Below are positions 34,714 through 43,849 of a DNA stretch of 64,000 nucleotides, piece by piece. The stretch's first letter is position 1; every line of letters starts with the position of its first letter. The notes under the pieces were generated by a model, which worked only from the letters and a program-made list of their open reading frames with translations, was not told the origin of the DNA and searched no databases. The position numbers and the translations under genes are program-made. This DNA comes from an uncultured Lachnoclostridium sp. (GTDB lineage: Bacteria; Bacillota; Clostridia; Lachnospirales; Lachnospiraceae): positions 84,926 to 148,925 of the forward strand of contig CAOJBY010000006.1 in assembly GCA_948330435.1 (NCBI GenBank), in the 5' to 3' direction.

Positions 34714-35769
34714 TTACTCAAATGCAACGCAGGACATAGACTGGTTGATAAATCGATTGTTGTAATGCTCCCCCAGCCCAACCAGACCTGCGTGACAACC
34801 TAATGTGCCCATTTCCCCCAGATATTCCTCCATATAATGATTTTGGCTGAACAGCAAATAGCGAAACAGGCAATTTACAGAGAACACACCTGAAATCCGG
34901 GGAAAATCCTGCTGAATCATACGGACCGTATTCTTCACAACAGCCTTATAATCTCCCAACTCAAGCAAGACCAGTACATCTGAGTCGTTTACCTGCCGGT
35001 AACAAGTCAGGGCATCACCTACTACTTCTTTGATCGATACGATACAGATATCATTTCCACTCAACTTACCAAAAGGATTCTTGAACGTCTGACTCTGAAC
35101 TTCCTCGTCTGTAATATGTAAAATATCCCGATAAACCCGTCTGGCTGGCTGTCCGTTCAGTGCACCAATGAGATATTTGGATTTATCTGTCTGGGACGCA
35201 ATAAACCGATAATTCCTCATCTGATGGTAAATGTTTTCCTTATATGCCTTTACCCGTCCATTCTGATTCTTTACCAGACCATAGGCAACGGCATCCTCAT
35301 AAATCCTCCCGTTCGCAGACACCTTATTTGCATCGCCGGTTCCGCCAACCAGGGAAATTCCTCTATCCTTTAACACAGAATAGATGGTAGTCAGTGCACA
35401 GGCATCATTTCCCGCACACAGATCGATACAGATCGTATCTTCACTGGAACCATTTACCTTTCTTACATCCTGTATCAGACGATCAATGTATTTTACCGGC
35501 ATCACGGATACCTCCTCCAACACATTGACCGCCGCCCGGACTCCGTCCGAAAACGCAATAACACCCACTCCATTTTCCACCACTCGGGTGTCATAGAACA
35601 TACCTATACAACCTATACTCGGAACACCGGGATAAAGCTTCTCAAGTTCCTGCACATGAGCTTCGAACAACTCTTTAGTAGAAAACAACATAATAAATTG
35701 CGGATTGCTCAACCCACGGACCGCCTCTTTCAAATCTCCATACTGGCTTTTTCCGTAAAACTGTCTCAT
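34714..35769 (-). CDS. FIST-domain sensory protein
   Basis: About 351 residues. The N-terminal FIST_N part includes PSIGCIGMFYDTR, NVLEEV and ISLVGGTGDANK. The C-terminal FIST_C part ends with GTLGCHAGLVGLGEHYNNRFINQS. FIST domains are thought to bind small ligands such as amino acids. The ATG at 35769 has AGAGGTG upstream; the frame extends to 35856 without support. It is followed after 12 bases by a soluble chemotaxis-type protein, forming a two-gene sensor/transducer unit with its own promoter. Confidence 0.88.
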   Translation of the reverse strand: MRQFYGKSQYGDLKEAVRGLSNPQFIMLFSTKELFEAHVQELEKLYPGVPSIGCIGMFYDTRVVENGVGVIAFSDGVRAAVNVLEEVSVMPVKYIDRLIQDVRKVNGSSEDTICIDLCAGNDACALTTIYSVLKDRGISLVGGTGDANKVSANGRIYEDAVAYGLVKNQNGRVKAYKENIYHQMRNYRFIASQTDKSKYLIGALNGQPARRVYRDILHITDEEVQSQTFKNPFGKLSGNDICIVSIKEVVGDALTCYRQVNDSDVLVLLELGDYKAVVKNTVRMIQQDFPRISGVFSVNCLFRYLLFSQNHYMEEYLGEMGTLGCHAGLVGLGEHYNNRFINQSMSCVAFE

Positions 35770-35863
35770 TTTATTGCACCTCTCTTTATTTGAGTAATTT
35801 TCGTAATTTCTTACTTTCTTCTTAGAGACATTGCCCACTGGATAAAAATGGGACAATAAATTA

Positions 35864-35893
35864 ATTATATAATATTCCAGTCTGGAGCGTCAA
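35864..35893 (-). promoter_or_regulatory. Promoter of the FIST/chemoreceptor pair
   Basis: On the minus strand TTGACG (35888-35893) and a consensus TATAAT (35864-35869) are 18 bases apart. The small palindrome CCAG-A-CTGG lies in the spacer. The sigma-A type is notable, because chemotaxis genes in motile clostridia are often sigma-28 dependent. Confidence 0.6.
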
Positions 35894-35913
35894 CCATAAT
35901 TTGTATGTTCTGA

Positions 35914-38136
35914 TTACTCTGCTTCCAAAATATATATCCTGGAATCAAAGTCCGAGCAGGCTATCTCCCCATCCGGCCCCTGGCCCGCTGTTACGTCACT
36001 GGTAATCAACCCTGCATACATAAGCTCATCACCGTAATGGCTTAAGCCGCTTCTGTCATTTCGATAACAATATTTTGGGTTCAGCCCTTCCAGGCACAGC
36101 CGGGTATAATTGCCGTTAACCCTGTTGAGGATCCGATACCAGCCAACCAATGCGGTTTTCTGATCCTCGCTTACCACCATCCATGCCGCTTCATTTCCCT
36201 CAAAAGGACTTTGCAGACGGTAAAAGGTGCCAAATTGCAGCAGATGACGATACTTTTTCATAAAGGCAATCTGCTCCTTTACCTCCTTTGCCTCTTCCTC
36301 TGTCAGCTTGTTCAGATCCAGCTCATAGCCAAAGGTTCCAAAGCATGCTACATTCGCCCTTGTGTGAAGAGGCGTATTCCGGAACACCTGATGATTGGGG
36401 GTGACGGACACATGAGCACCCATGCTGCTGATGGGGTAGCATATGGACGCTCCGTATTGAATCTTCAGCCTCTCAATGGCATCGCTGTCGTCACTGAGCC
36501 AGCCCTGGGGTGCATAGTAAAGCATCCCCGGATCAAACCGTCCGCCTCCGCTGGAGCAAGACTCAAAAAGCACATGAGGAAATTCCGAGGTGAGCCGTTC
36601 ATATAAATCATAAACCCCCAGAATATACCGATGATAAATCTCCCCCTGCCGATCTGCCGGCCATGCTCTGGAAAAGCATTCTGTAATGCTTCGATTCATG
36701 TCCCATTTAATATAGGAAACCTTCGCATTCTTAAGAATCTCAGCCATCTGTTCATAAATGGCATCCACTATTTCCTTTCTGGAAAAATCCAGTACATACT
36801 GACATCTTCCATGGGATTCCCGCCGCCCCGGCGTTGCCAGAATCCAGTCCGGATGCTGCCGATAAAGGTCCGAATCCTTGTTGACCATCTCCGGCTCAAA
36901 CCAGAGACCGAACTTCATCCCAAGCTGCTCTATCCGTTCTGCAATACCCGTGATTCCTCCCGGCAGGCGTTCCCGGTTCGCTTTCCAGTCTCCCAGTCCC
37001 GCACGGTCATTTCTTCTGGCACCGAACCAGCCGTCATCCAGAACAAACAACTCCACACCGCACTCCTTTGCCCTGGATGCAATTTCAATCAAACGTTCCT
37101 CCGTAAAGTCAAAGTAAGTCGCTTCCCAGTTGTTATTGAGAATGGGTCGCGGCTTATCACGCCAGTACCCTCTTGCCAGCCGTTTCTGGTACAGCTTGTG
37201 GAAAGTCTGACTCATATGGTTCATACCCTGATCCGTATAAACCAGAACAGCTTCCGGAGTCTGAAAGCTCTCCCCCGCCTCCAATTTCCACTCAAAGGTC
37301 TCCGGATCGATTCCCGCCAGAATCCGCAGGGTATCATGGGCATCCACCTCTGCCTGAATACGGAAATTGCCGCTGTAAATAAGAGAAAGTCCGATAACCT
37401 CTCCCTGACGCTCATCTGCATGAGGACGTCTCAGTACCAGAAAGGGATTGTGTTCGTGGGAGGAATTCCCCCTCATGCTCCCGATTGCCTGGATCCCCGG
37501 TTCCAGATTCCGGCAGTGAATGTGGCACTCTCTGGCCCAGCAGCCGGAAAGCTGCTGCCATATGTAATCCCGATCCGGAAGATCCAGGCAAAGGCTCATT
37601 GCCCGTCCAAGACGCACTGGCTTAACGCCCTCATGATAAAACCGGGCACTTCGTGTCAGGATTCCGCCCTCTGCAAATATCGTATACAGAAGCTCCAACC
37701 GCACGCTTGTCAGAGGGTCCTTTAAACTCACAATCAGGGTCTGTGCTTCCTCCCCTGATTCTGTATAAGTGGCCGGAAGCCCCGAAAGCTTTGGCTTTCC
37801 TTTTTCAATACGATGACTTTCATACTGAAAATCCGAGATTCTGCTTCCGTTTTCCTGAAGCACCTCCACAGCCGGATGACGGTAGTCTGTCGTGCCAAAA
37901 ACCGGGTATTCCTGGCGAATATGCTCCAGTGAAAAGGTTTTGTCGCCTTCATAGACATAAGAGGTCATCGGCCGCCTGCTGGTTTCCAGTAAATAAGAAA
38001 AATCTTCTCTGTCCTGAATCCGTTTTCCAAAATAAAGCTGCCCCAGATGACCATTTCTCAGCACCATCATAAGATAACTGATGGTGTCATTATACAGATG
38101 AAATATTTTGCTGCTTTCATGATATACGATTCCCAT
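35914..38136 (-). CDS. Alpha-galactosidase, GH36
   Basis: About 740 residues, the full GH36 length: N-terminal beta-supersandwich, TIM barrel and C-terminal beta domain. The nucleophile Asp is in YIKWDMNR and the acid/base Asp in WLSDDSDAIERL; FVLDDGWFGAR is the barrel entry. No signal peptide, so it acts on galactosides brought into the cell (melibiose, raffinose). The ATG at 38136 (MGIVYHESS) is preferred because the family starts here and GAGGG lies before it; upstream in-frame starts lack ribosome sites. The AraC regulator gene upstream is probably its activator. The transporter is not adjacent. Confidence 0.93.
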   Translation of the reverse strand: MGIVYHESSKIFHLYNDTISYLMMVLRNGHLGQLYFGKRIQDREDFSYLLETSRRPMTSYVYEGDKTFSLEHIRQEYPVFGTTDYRHPAVEVLQENGSRISDFQYESHRIEKGKPKLSGLPATYTESGEEAQTLIVSLKDPLTSVRLELLYTIFAEGGILTRSARFYHEGVKPVRLGRAMSLCLDLPDRDYIWQQLSGCWARECHIHCRNLEPGIQAIGSMRGNSSHEHNPFLVLRRPHADERQGEVIGLSLIYSGNFRIQAEVDAHDTLRILAGIDPETFEWKLEAGESFQTPEAVLVYTDQGMNHMSQTFHKLYQKRLARGYWRDKPRPILNNNWEATYFDFTEERLIEIASRAKECGVELFVLDDGWFGARRNDRAGLGDWKANRERLPGGITGIAERIEQLGMKFGLWFEPEMVNKDSDLYRQHPDWILATPGRRESHGRCQYVLDFSRKEIVDAIYEQMAEILKNAKVSYIKWDMNRSITECFSRAWPADRQGEIYHRYILGVYDLYERLTSEFPHVLFESCSSGGGRFDPGMLYYAPQGWLSDDSDAIERLKIQYGASICYPISSMGAHVSVTPNHQVFRNTPLHTRANVACFGTFGYELDLNKLTEEEAKEVKEQIAFMKKYRHLLQFGTFYRLQSPFEGNEAAWMVVSEDQKTALVGWYRILNRVNGNYTRLCLEGLNPKYCYRNDRSGLSHYGDELMYAGLITSDVTAGQGPDGEIACSDFDSRIYILEAE

Positions 38137-38256
38137 AGCTTTGCAATCCCTCACTTTCTGACGTTTTCTCATTGCCAATGGGTATATTATAGCAATTATC
38201 AAAAAAGTTCGTTAGTCCTTTTTGTTGCAAAAAACAGTCAAAATGTTTCCACCTTA

Positions 38257-39168
38257 TTACTTTTTCCATAAATTTTTCAGGCTTTCATCACTCATAAGCT
38301 CCATCAAAAGCTCCCTGTTTTCCTCGGGATCTTTTTTCACCCCTTTCCGGTTCTCCCTGCGGTATTCCCTGGGGACGCATCCCGTATTCCTTTTAAACGC
38401 TTTGGAAAATACAAGGGCATCCCTGTAACCGCAGGACAGTGCCACATGCTCAACGGACAGATTCGTAGCGGTCAGAAGCTCCCTTGCTCTGGAAAGCCGA
38501 ACCTCTGTCAAAAATTCCTGCGGGGACATATTTAAGGTGTTTTTAAATAGCTTGTAGAGATAACTGCGGTTTACACAGAGATAACCGGCAATGTCCGCCA
38601 CCCCAATGTTGGAGGAATAACGGTTTCTTATATAAGTGACCGCCCGTTCCATATAGAAGTTTTCCTTTGAAAGTTCCCCCTTTCCCCGGTCCACTGCATT
38701 TTCAGCCAAAACCGCAAAAAAAGCATACAAAAGACTCTGCTGCCGGTACTGGCTGACAACAGAGCCATCGGAACAGTTCATCATCTCAAGTACCAACTCT
38801 TTTAATTTCCGGCCCTGATCCGAGCGGAACGTAAGCTGTCTGCCGTTAAGCCCCAGATCCTCCAGGTATTCCAACGCACGCTTACCCGAAAATCCGATCC
38901 ACAGATAACTCCAGGGTTCCTCTTTATCCGCCTGATAATAAGTCAGCACATTTGGCTCAATCAAGAAGCCCTCCCCCACCTCCAGCTCATACTTCTGCTC
39001 TCCCGATTGATAGGATCCCTTTCCGTCTACAATGTAATGAATCAGATAATTGGAACGTACTCCCGGGCCATAGCTATGAAGAGGTTCACACCTGGCATAG
39101 CCGCAGAAGCAGACATACAAATCCTGAAATTTTGATTTGGACAGTTCCAGTACAAATGCATTTTCCAT
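38257..39168 (-). CDS. AraC-family regulator next to alpha-galactosidase
   Basis: About 303 residues. The N-terminal cupin-like sensor (NYLIHYIVDGKGSYQSG) precedes two helix-turn-helix motifs (VADIAGYLCVNRSYLYKLF and VEHVALSCGYRDALVFSKAF) and the NTGCVPREYR end. It resembles MsmR/RafR-type regulators of alpha-galactoside genes. The ATG at 39168 has AGGAG eight bases before it; an upstream in-frame ATG at 39189 has no good site. It is 120 bases upstream of the GH36 gene on the same strand. Confidence 0.9.
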   Translation of the reverse strand: MENAFVLELSKSKFQDLYVCFCGYARCEPLHSYGPGVRSNYLIHYIVDGKGSYQSGEQKYELEVGEGFLIEPNVLTYYQADKEEPWSYLWIGFSGKRALEYLEDLGLNGRQLTFRSDQGRKLKELVLEMMNCSDGSVVSQYRQQSLLYAFFAVLAENAVDRGKGELSKENFYMERAVTYIRNRYSSNIGVADIAGYLCVNRSYLYKLFKNTLNMSPQEFLTEVRLSRARELLTATNLSVEHVALSCGYRDALVFSKAFKRNTGCVPREYRRENRKGVKKDPEENRELLMELMSDESLKNLWKK

Positions 39169-39227
39169 ACCACAGGCTCCTGTTTTCATACTGTAAATCT
39201 TTTGGACAGTATAGCATGTATCCGGCC

Positions 39228-39884
39228 TTAGGAAAAGAAAATTTTATATTTCTTTTTTGAAAGAAGAATTCCCTTTACCTTATCAACACCTTTTCCGATA
39301 ATCAGGGCATTGATTACGGTCCCTGCACCGATTCCGATTACCCCTCCCGTCATAGTCACAGCAATCACAATGCTCAATGTTACACACGACACATCAAAGG
39401 TTGTTTTAACTTTCTTAAAAGGAATATGATAACATTCCGATATCTCCCTGGTAAACAAATCCTGGGTCATAATCGGCAGCCGGGATATCATTAGCAGAGC
39501 CACTCCGATCATCAATATCAGCGTCCCAAATATAAAATATCCAATGCGAAAACCAGGACTGTCCGGCAAGGGTCTGATAAGAAAACGGCAGAAATCCAGA
39601 GTATATCCAAATATCACTCCCACAAAAAAAGAGCACAGATAAGGGATGCTGCATTTCTTTACCAAAATGCACATAATAATAAACAGTATAAACTGAAACA
39701 AATAACTCCACACTCCGAAAGCAAAATCAGGAAACGCCTGACTTAACACATAAGCCACAGAAGATACTGCGGAAATTCCAAAGTCCGACTTGGTTACGAG
39801 GGCCACTGCAAAAGCATCAAGAAACACTCCAAAAACCAGACACAGAACATTTTCTTTTTCTACATTCCACCTTTTCCCATTCAT
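39228..39884 (-). CDS. YczE-like integral membrane protein
   Basis: A 218-residue protein with about five hydrophobic helices (for example VLCLVFGVFLDAFAVALV, LILMIGVALLMISRLPIM, VTMTGGVIGIGAGTVINA). The GIGAGTVINALIIGKGVDKVKG end resembles the YczE/DUF6198 family of unknown function. Its start overlaps the 2-hydroxyacid dehydrogenase stop by 4 bases, so it belongs to the sugar-acid operon. It might export or import an intermediate; this is inference from position only. Confidence 0.75.
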   Translation of the reverse strand: MNGKRWNVEKENVLCLVFGVFLDAFAVALVTKSDFGISAVSSVAYVLSQAFPDFAFGVWSYLFQFILFIIMCILVKKCSIPYLCSFFVGVIFGYTLDFCRFLIRPLPDSPGFRIGYFIFGTLILMIGVALLMISRLPIMTQDLFTREISECYHIPFKKVKTTFDVSCVTLSIVIAVTMTGGVIGIGAGTVINALIIGKGVDKVKGILLSKKKYKIFFS

Positions 39885-40843
39885 TTCAGATACTGCCTGT
39901 TTACACAGTTAAGGGGATCATTCCCCTTTAGGACACGAACTACTTCCTCTGCTGCTTTTTGCTGCAAAGCAGCGATGGCCGTCTCGCTGTACCATGCACT
40001 GTGAGGTGTTGCGATTACATTCTCCATATGTAAAAGGGGATGTTCCGGGGATACCGGCTCTTCCTCAAACACATCAATTCCGGCTCCGGCAATCCGCTTT
40101 TCCAAAAGTGCCTGAATCAAAGCCTTTTCATCAATAATCCCGCCTCTTGCCGTATTGATAAGGCAGCAGGATGGCTTCATAAGTGCAATTTCCTTTTCCC
40201 CTATCATGTGCCAGGTACTTTTCGTCAAGGGACAATGAACGGAAATAAAATCTGCTTCCTTACAGATCTCTTCTACGGCCCCGGGGATGCCTCCTTTTTC
40301 CCGTATGACCTCATCCCCCACATAAGGGTCAAAAACCATGACTTTCATGCCAAATGCCTGAATCTTTCGAAGAACCATCTGGGGAATCCGTCCGAAGCCT
40401 ATAAGTCCGGCCGTACATTCCGAAAGCCGCTTTACAGGAACGATGCTTGTATATCCCCAGTCTCCCTTTTGAAAAGCCCTCCTTAGAATTTCCAGCTTCC
40501 TGCCAAGACACAAAAGCATGGTTACTGCGTGATCAGATACCTCATCCACACCGTAATCCGGCACATTGCACACATAAATGCCCTTTTCTCCCGCCGCCTC
40601 ACAGTCAATATTATTCACGCCGATTCCATACTTGATAATCATCTTGCAATGCTTGAGACTCTCAATCACTTCCCTGTTAATCTCAGAATACTGCGTAATA
40701 ATCGCATCCGCATCCTCCACCAGCGGAATTACATTCTTCGGATCCTTTTCCTGATAATCCAGAAGTTCAAAACCGGCTTCTGTAATGATTCTTCTTTCTG
40801 TATCAATATTATCATATTGGTAATCTGTAATAACTGCTTTCAT
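39881..40843 (-). CDS. D-isomer-specific 2-hydroxyacid dehydrogenase
   Basis: A 320-residue NAD(P)H enzyme that interconverts 2-keto acids and D-2-hydroxy acids. The Rossmann loop is LIGFGRIPQMV. Catalytic Arg lies in NTARGGIID, Glu in the VFEEEPV region and His in ATPHSAW. It resembles the PGDH/CtBP-like branch (YGIGVNNIDCEAA). In this operon it may reduce or oxidise a keto-sugar acid, like GhrB-type keto-gluconate reductases. It follows the kinase gene by 15 bases. Confidence 0.88.
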   Translation of the reverse strand: MKAVITDYQYDNIDTERRIITEAGFELLDYQEKDPKNVIPLVEDADAIITQYSEINREVIESLKHCKMIIKYGIGVNNIDCEAAGEKGIYVCNVPDYGVDEVSDHAVTMLLCLGRKLEILRRAFQKGDWGYTSIVPVKRLSECTAGLIGFGRIPQMVLRKIQAFGMKVMVFDPYVGDEVIREKGGIPGAVEEICKEADFISVHCPLTKSTWHMIGEKEIALMKPSCCLINTARGGIIDEKALIQALLEKRIAGAGIDVFEEEPVSPEHPLLHMENVIATPHSAWYSETAIAALQQKAAEEVVRVLKGNDPLNCVNRQYLK

Positions 40844-40858
40844 CTCAATCCCCCCCTG

Positions 40859-41863
40859 TTATCCATGACTTTCTTTTGCAATCAAATAAGCCCCAATCGC
40901 CGATGCGGACATTCCTTTTTCCGGAACAAAGGACTTTACTTCCGCAAATAGATTCTCATATTCAAAAATATCCAGCATGGCCTGCCGCAGTGGATTCTTG
41001 CCGCATACCACAGCCATTGTTCCTCTGTCCGCCTTTACTGCACTGGAATTTAATATGGCCGTCATATCTCCTGCCAGTGCAGCCCCCAGAATATAGTTTT
41101 GAATCTTTTCAACCCGTTTATCCTTAAAAAGGTACAGGATTCTTCCAGAAAAACAGGCTCTTCCCAGCCCGGTTTTTTTTGCATTCTCATACCCTGCAAG
41201 AAGCCACTCCCTGTCATAATCCTCATAATCCAGAAATTCTTTGCCTACGGATTTTGCGATAATCGTGTCCTTTGTAATCGAAGCAAGAAGTTCCCCCGAA
41301 ATAGAAGTAAGGCAGCCTGTAATCCTTTTATTCTCATCCACCGCCACAAACTTATTATGGGAACCGGGCAGAATCAGAAGCATCGGCTTTCCTGTGTGGT
41401 ATCTCTCAATAACCGCCACACTCTCCACTTCTTCCCCCCGCATAATATCCATGGATTCGAAGTTTTCCAAAGTAATCTCTTCGCCAAAGTTCTTTATTCC
41501 CGAAATAAAGCATATGGGTTTTTGGCAGATCTCCGGGAGCAGAATGGACACCATTGCCTCCCGAAGTTCCTCAATCCCTGCGGGACACGTAAGATGGGGA
41601 ACCTCCACAATCCCCACATCGGAGGTAATCATTCCGCTGGCAATAATCCGGTAAACCATGTCCCAGGTGATTCCCCGGGCTTCCACCAATCTGTCAAGAC
41701 ACTCCTTTACCGCCTGCTTCAACCGGCTGTTGTTGCCGTCGATTGCCGTATTTCTTACTCCTACCTCCCGAACCTCTTCTCCCACTTTATTTTGCCTGCT
41801 GTCCCACAAAATGCATCTGGTATTTGTAGTGCCTCCATCAATGGTAATAATATACTGTTCCAA
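40859..41863 (-). CDS. dgoK: 2-keto-3-deoxygalactonate kinase-family protein
   Basis: A 334-residue DgoK-family (ASKHA) sugar-acid kinase. The phosphate-1 loop is ITIDGGTTNTRCILW at the N-terminus, and LLILPGSHNKFVAVDE carries the central sugar- and phosphate-contact residues. It would phosphorylate 2-keto-3-deoxy-galactonate or -gluconate with ATP to give the substrate of the aldolase encoded two genes upstream. Stereospecificity cannot be read from the sequence. Confidence 0.88.
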   Translation of the reverse strand: MEQYIITIDGGTTNTRCILWDSRQNKVGEEVREVGVRNTAIDGNNSRLKQAVKECLDRLVEARGITWDMVYRIIASGMITSDVGIVEVPHLTCPAGIEELREAMVSILLPEICQKPICFISGIKNFGEEITLENFESMDIMRGEEVESVAVIERYHTGKPMLLILPGSHNKFVAVDENKRITGCLTSISGELLASITKDTIIAKSVGKEFLDYEDYDREWLLAGYENAKKTGLGRACFSGRILYLFKDKRVEKIQNYILGAALAGDMTAILNSSAVKADRGTMAVVCGKNPLRQAMLDIFEYENLFAEVKSFVPEKGMSASAIGAYLIAKESHG

Positions 41864-41875
41864 ACTTACACCTCC

Positions 41876-43150
41876 TTAGTTCCATATCAGATTGTCGTCC
41901 AAATCAAATGCCATTGGCTCCGCCTTACCAAGAATGGATACCCCTTTTGTATCCTGTGCAATCTCTGATAAATTGTCCGATATATAAATCGTCTCCAGCT
42001 TCAATGTATTGGGAATCAAGATTACTTTCGCTTTCTGATAATCAATGCCCGCACAAAGCTTTATCCCTGCCTGAATGCACAGTTTATCATTGTCGAGAAT
42101 CATTGGCACTTTCACTACCTCCGATACCAGGCAGGTAAGTGCATTGGGATAGCTCATCTCAAAATCGTATTTCTCAAAAGCCTTTCTGGTAGACACGTCC
42201 GCCATTCCAAACCCAACCCCATTCCCATGGGACTCCTTAGAAATGTCCAGAACCGCCACCCTCTGGGTGTCAAGTCCTCCGTCAGCACATTTCGTAGCGA
42301 AAGTACCGGAAATATTCGGGTCCATACCGTCTCCCGAAAAGTTCTTTCCAATCTGACCTACAATCAGCAGATCCACATGATCAATGAGGATCCTGGGCAT
42401 ATAGTCCCTGGCCCTTTCAAGAAGTTCCGGCTCCTTTTCACCTATTTCTTCTCCCGGGAGGGCCACCAGTTCCCTGGTCTGGTCATAGGCATTTTCCAGA
42501 ATTGCAATACCAAAAAGCACATTGGCATGTTCAAGGACTGCTTTTCCAAACCCGGGAACATTATCCGCCATATTTGCAAAGCCCGCCCTGTGACAGACCT
42601 CTGCCCCTTTTTGTTTTCCCAGTCCGATGGCCATCATTTTCATTAATCCGGACTCATAGGGGCCGCGAAAAGCCGTATGGGGTTTGATGCGGTTAATCAG
42701 GACAATCCCATCTGCCTCACTGGCATACTTATCAATATAAACGGGCCGTCCGTCCTCTGTAACCCCAATCCGCACGCTCTTACTTCCCACTTTCACCGGG
42801 CATCCGCAATACTCCTCTGTAATCCCATAACCCGTAAGAATCTCTTTCTGCCCCTCTATGGAATTTCCTCCATGGCTTCCCATGGCAGATACAAGAAAAG
42901 GCATTGCCCCCTGGTCTTTCAAAAAATCTATGGTGGTTTTTACAATAAGGGCATGGTTCGAGATTCCCCTACTTCCCACTGCCACTGCTACGGACATTCC
43001 TTTCCGAATCCGCCCGCAGATCTTTTCGGTATTCAGTATCCTTTTTACCTCTTCTTCCACATCATCAATCTGTGTAGAATCAAATTCCTGCCGGATTTTC
43101 ACCATATTGGGCAGTGGAATGTCTTTGATCATATCATTTACCGCACTCAT
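41876..43150 (-). CDS. LarA-like nickel-dependent 2-hydroxyacid racemase/epimerase
   Basis: A 424-residue protein with the LarA N-terminal (DUF2088) domain. H93 (MGSHGGN), H158 (IKPHTAF), K171 (GLMKMM) and H187 (EVCHRAG) match lactate racemase H108, H174, K184 and H200 after a 3-residue insertion. The family uses the nickel-pincer nucleotide bound to that Lys; the set of residues suggests a working cofactor site. The substrate is unlikely to be lactate. In an operon for sugar acids it may epimerise C2 of an aldonate, as reported for some LarA homologues acting on gluconate. The LarB, LarC and LarE cofactor genes are not in the window. Confidence 0.85.
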   Translation of the reverse strand: MSAVNDMIKDIPLPNMVKIRQEFDSTQIDDVEEEVKRILNTEKICGRIRKGMSVAVAVGSRGISNHALIVKTTIDFLKDQGAMPFLVSAMGSHGGNSIEGQKEILTGYGITEEYCGCPVKVGSKSVRIGVTEDGRPVYIDKYASEADGIVLINRIKPHTAFRGPYESGLMKMMAIGLGKQKGAEVCHRAGFANMADNVPGFGKAVLEHANVLFGIAILENAYDQTRELVALPGEEIGEKEPELLERARDYMPRILIDHVDLLIVGQIGKNFSGDGMDPNISGTFATKCADGGLDTQRVAVLDISKESHGNGVGFGMADVSTRKAFEKYDFEMSYPNALTCLVSEVVKVPMILDNDKLCIQAGIKLCAGIDYQKAKVILIPNTLKLETIYISDNLSEIAQDTKGVSILGKAEPMAFDLDDNLIWN

Positions 43151-43168
43151 ATGCCTTTTTCCGCCTTT

Positions 43169-43825
43169 CTAATATCGTTCCAGTACCTTTCGGTACCTGC
43201 CGGCCTCTTCCTGAATCCTCTGAAATTCTCCGTTTTTTACAATCTCTGGAGAAACAAGGTTTCCGCCGATTCCAAAGCAGCGAATCCCTGCTTTCAGAAA
43301 GTCTTCCACATTCTCCACCGTAATCCCGCCTACGGCACACAGCGGAATATGGGAAAGGGAGTGAGATACCGCCTTTAAATAGGATACTCCCAGTGCTCCT
43401 GCCGGAAACATCTTCACAATGTCCGCTCCGTTCTCCCATGCAAGACATGCTTCCGAGGGGCTTAAGGCACCAGGAATTGATATCTTTCCCAGTTCCTTTG
43501 TCCGTTTGATTACATCCACATTGGTATTGGGAGAAATGATATATTCTGCTCCTGCTCCCACTGCCTGCTCTACTTCCCGGGGACTTAGCACAGTCCCTGC
43601 TCCTACATTTACACTGTCCCCGAATTCTTCCTTTATCCCGCGGATCGATTCCAGGGTATTCGCCATCCCCTGATCCGAATTGTGGTTAAAGGTCACCTCC
43701 ACATTGGTAATTCCTCCGTGTTTCAATGCCTTTACTACCTCTGTCATATCCTTTGACAAAACGCCTCTGACAATCGCAACCGCTTTCTCCTGACAGATAC
43801 TGTCCAAAACCTGTGAAGCTTCCAT
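43169..43825 (-). CDS. KDPG/KHG-type aldolase
   Basis: A 218-residue class I aldolase that splits 2-keto-3-deoxy-6-phospho-sugar acids to pyruvate and glyceraldehyde 3-phosphate. The Schiff-base Lys is in ADIVKMFPAG. Glu in EVTFNHNSD takes the catalytic acid/base place, and the phosphate-binding loop is AVGGITVENV. It is 18 bases upstream of the LarA-like gene. KDPG versus KDPGal preference cannot be decided. Confidence 0.9.
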   Translation of the reverse strand: MEASQVLDSICQEKAVAIVRGVLSKDMTEVVKALKHGGITNVEVTFNHNSDQGMANTLESIRGIKEEFGDSVNVGAGTVLSPREVEQAVGAGAEYIISPNTNVDVIKRTKELGKISIPGALSPSEACLAWENGADIVKMFPAGALGVSYLKAVSHSLSHIPLCAVGGITVENVEDFLKAGIRCFGIGGNLVSPEIVKNGEFQRIQEEAGRYRKVLERY

Positions 43826-43849
43826 CCTTTTCCTCCTGTGTCATACAAA

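Noticed and set aside
36631..37725. Long + strand open frame (364 codons) opposite the GH36 gene
   Set aside because: It is the antisense shadow of the alpha-galactosidase. Its protein is Cys/Pro/Arg-rich without family motifs, and the minus strand has clear GH36 catalytic motifs.
41099..41968. 289-codon + strand frame opposite the kinase gene
   Set aside because: It overlaps the well-supported DgoK-like gene, and its composition is typical of antisense frames.
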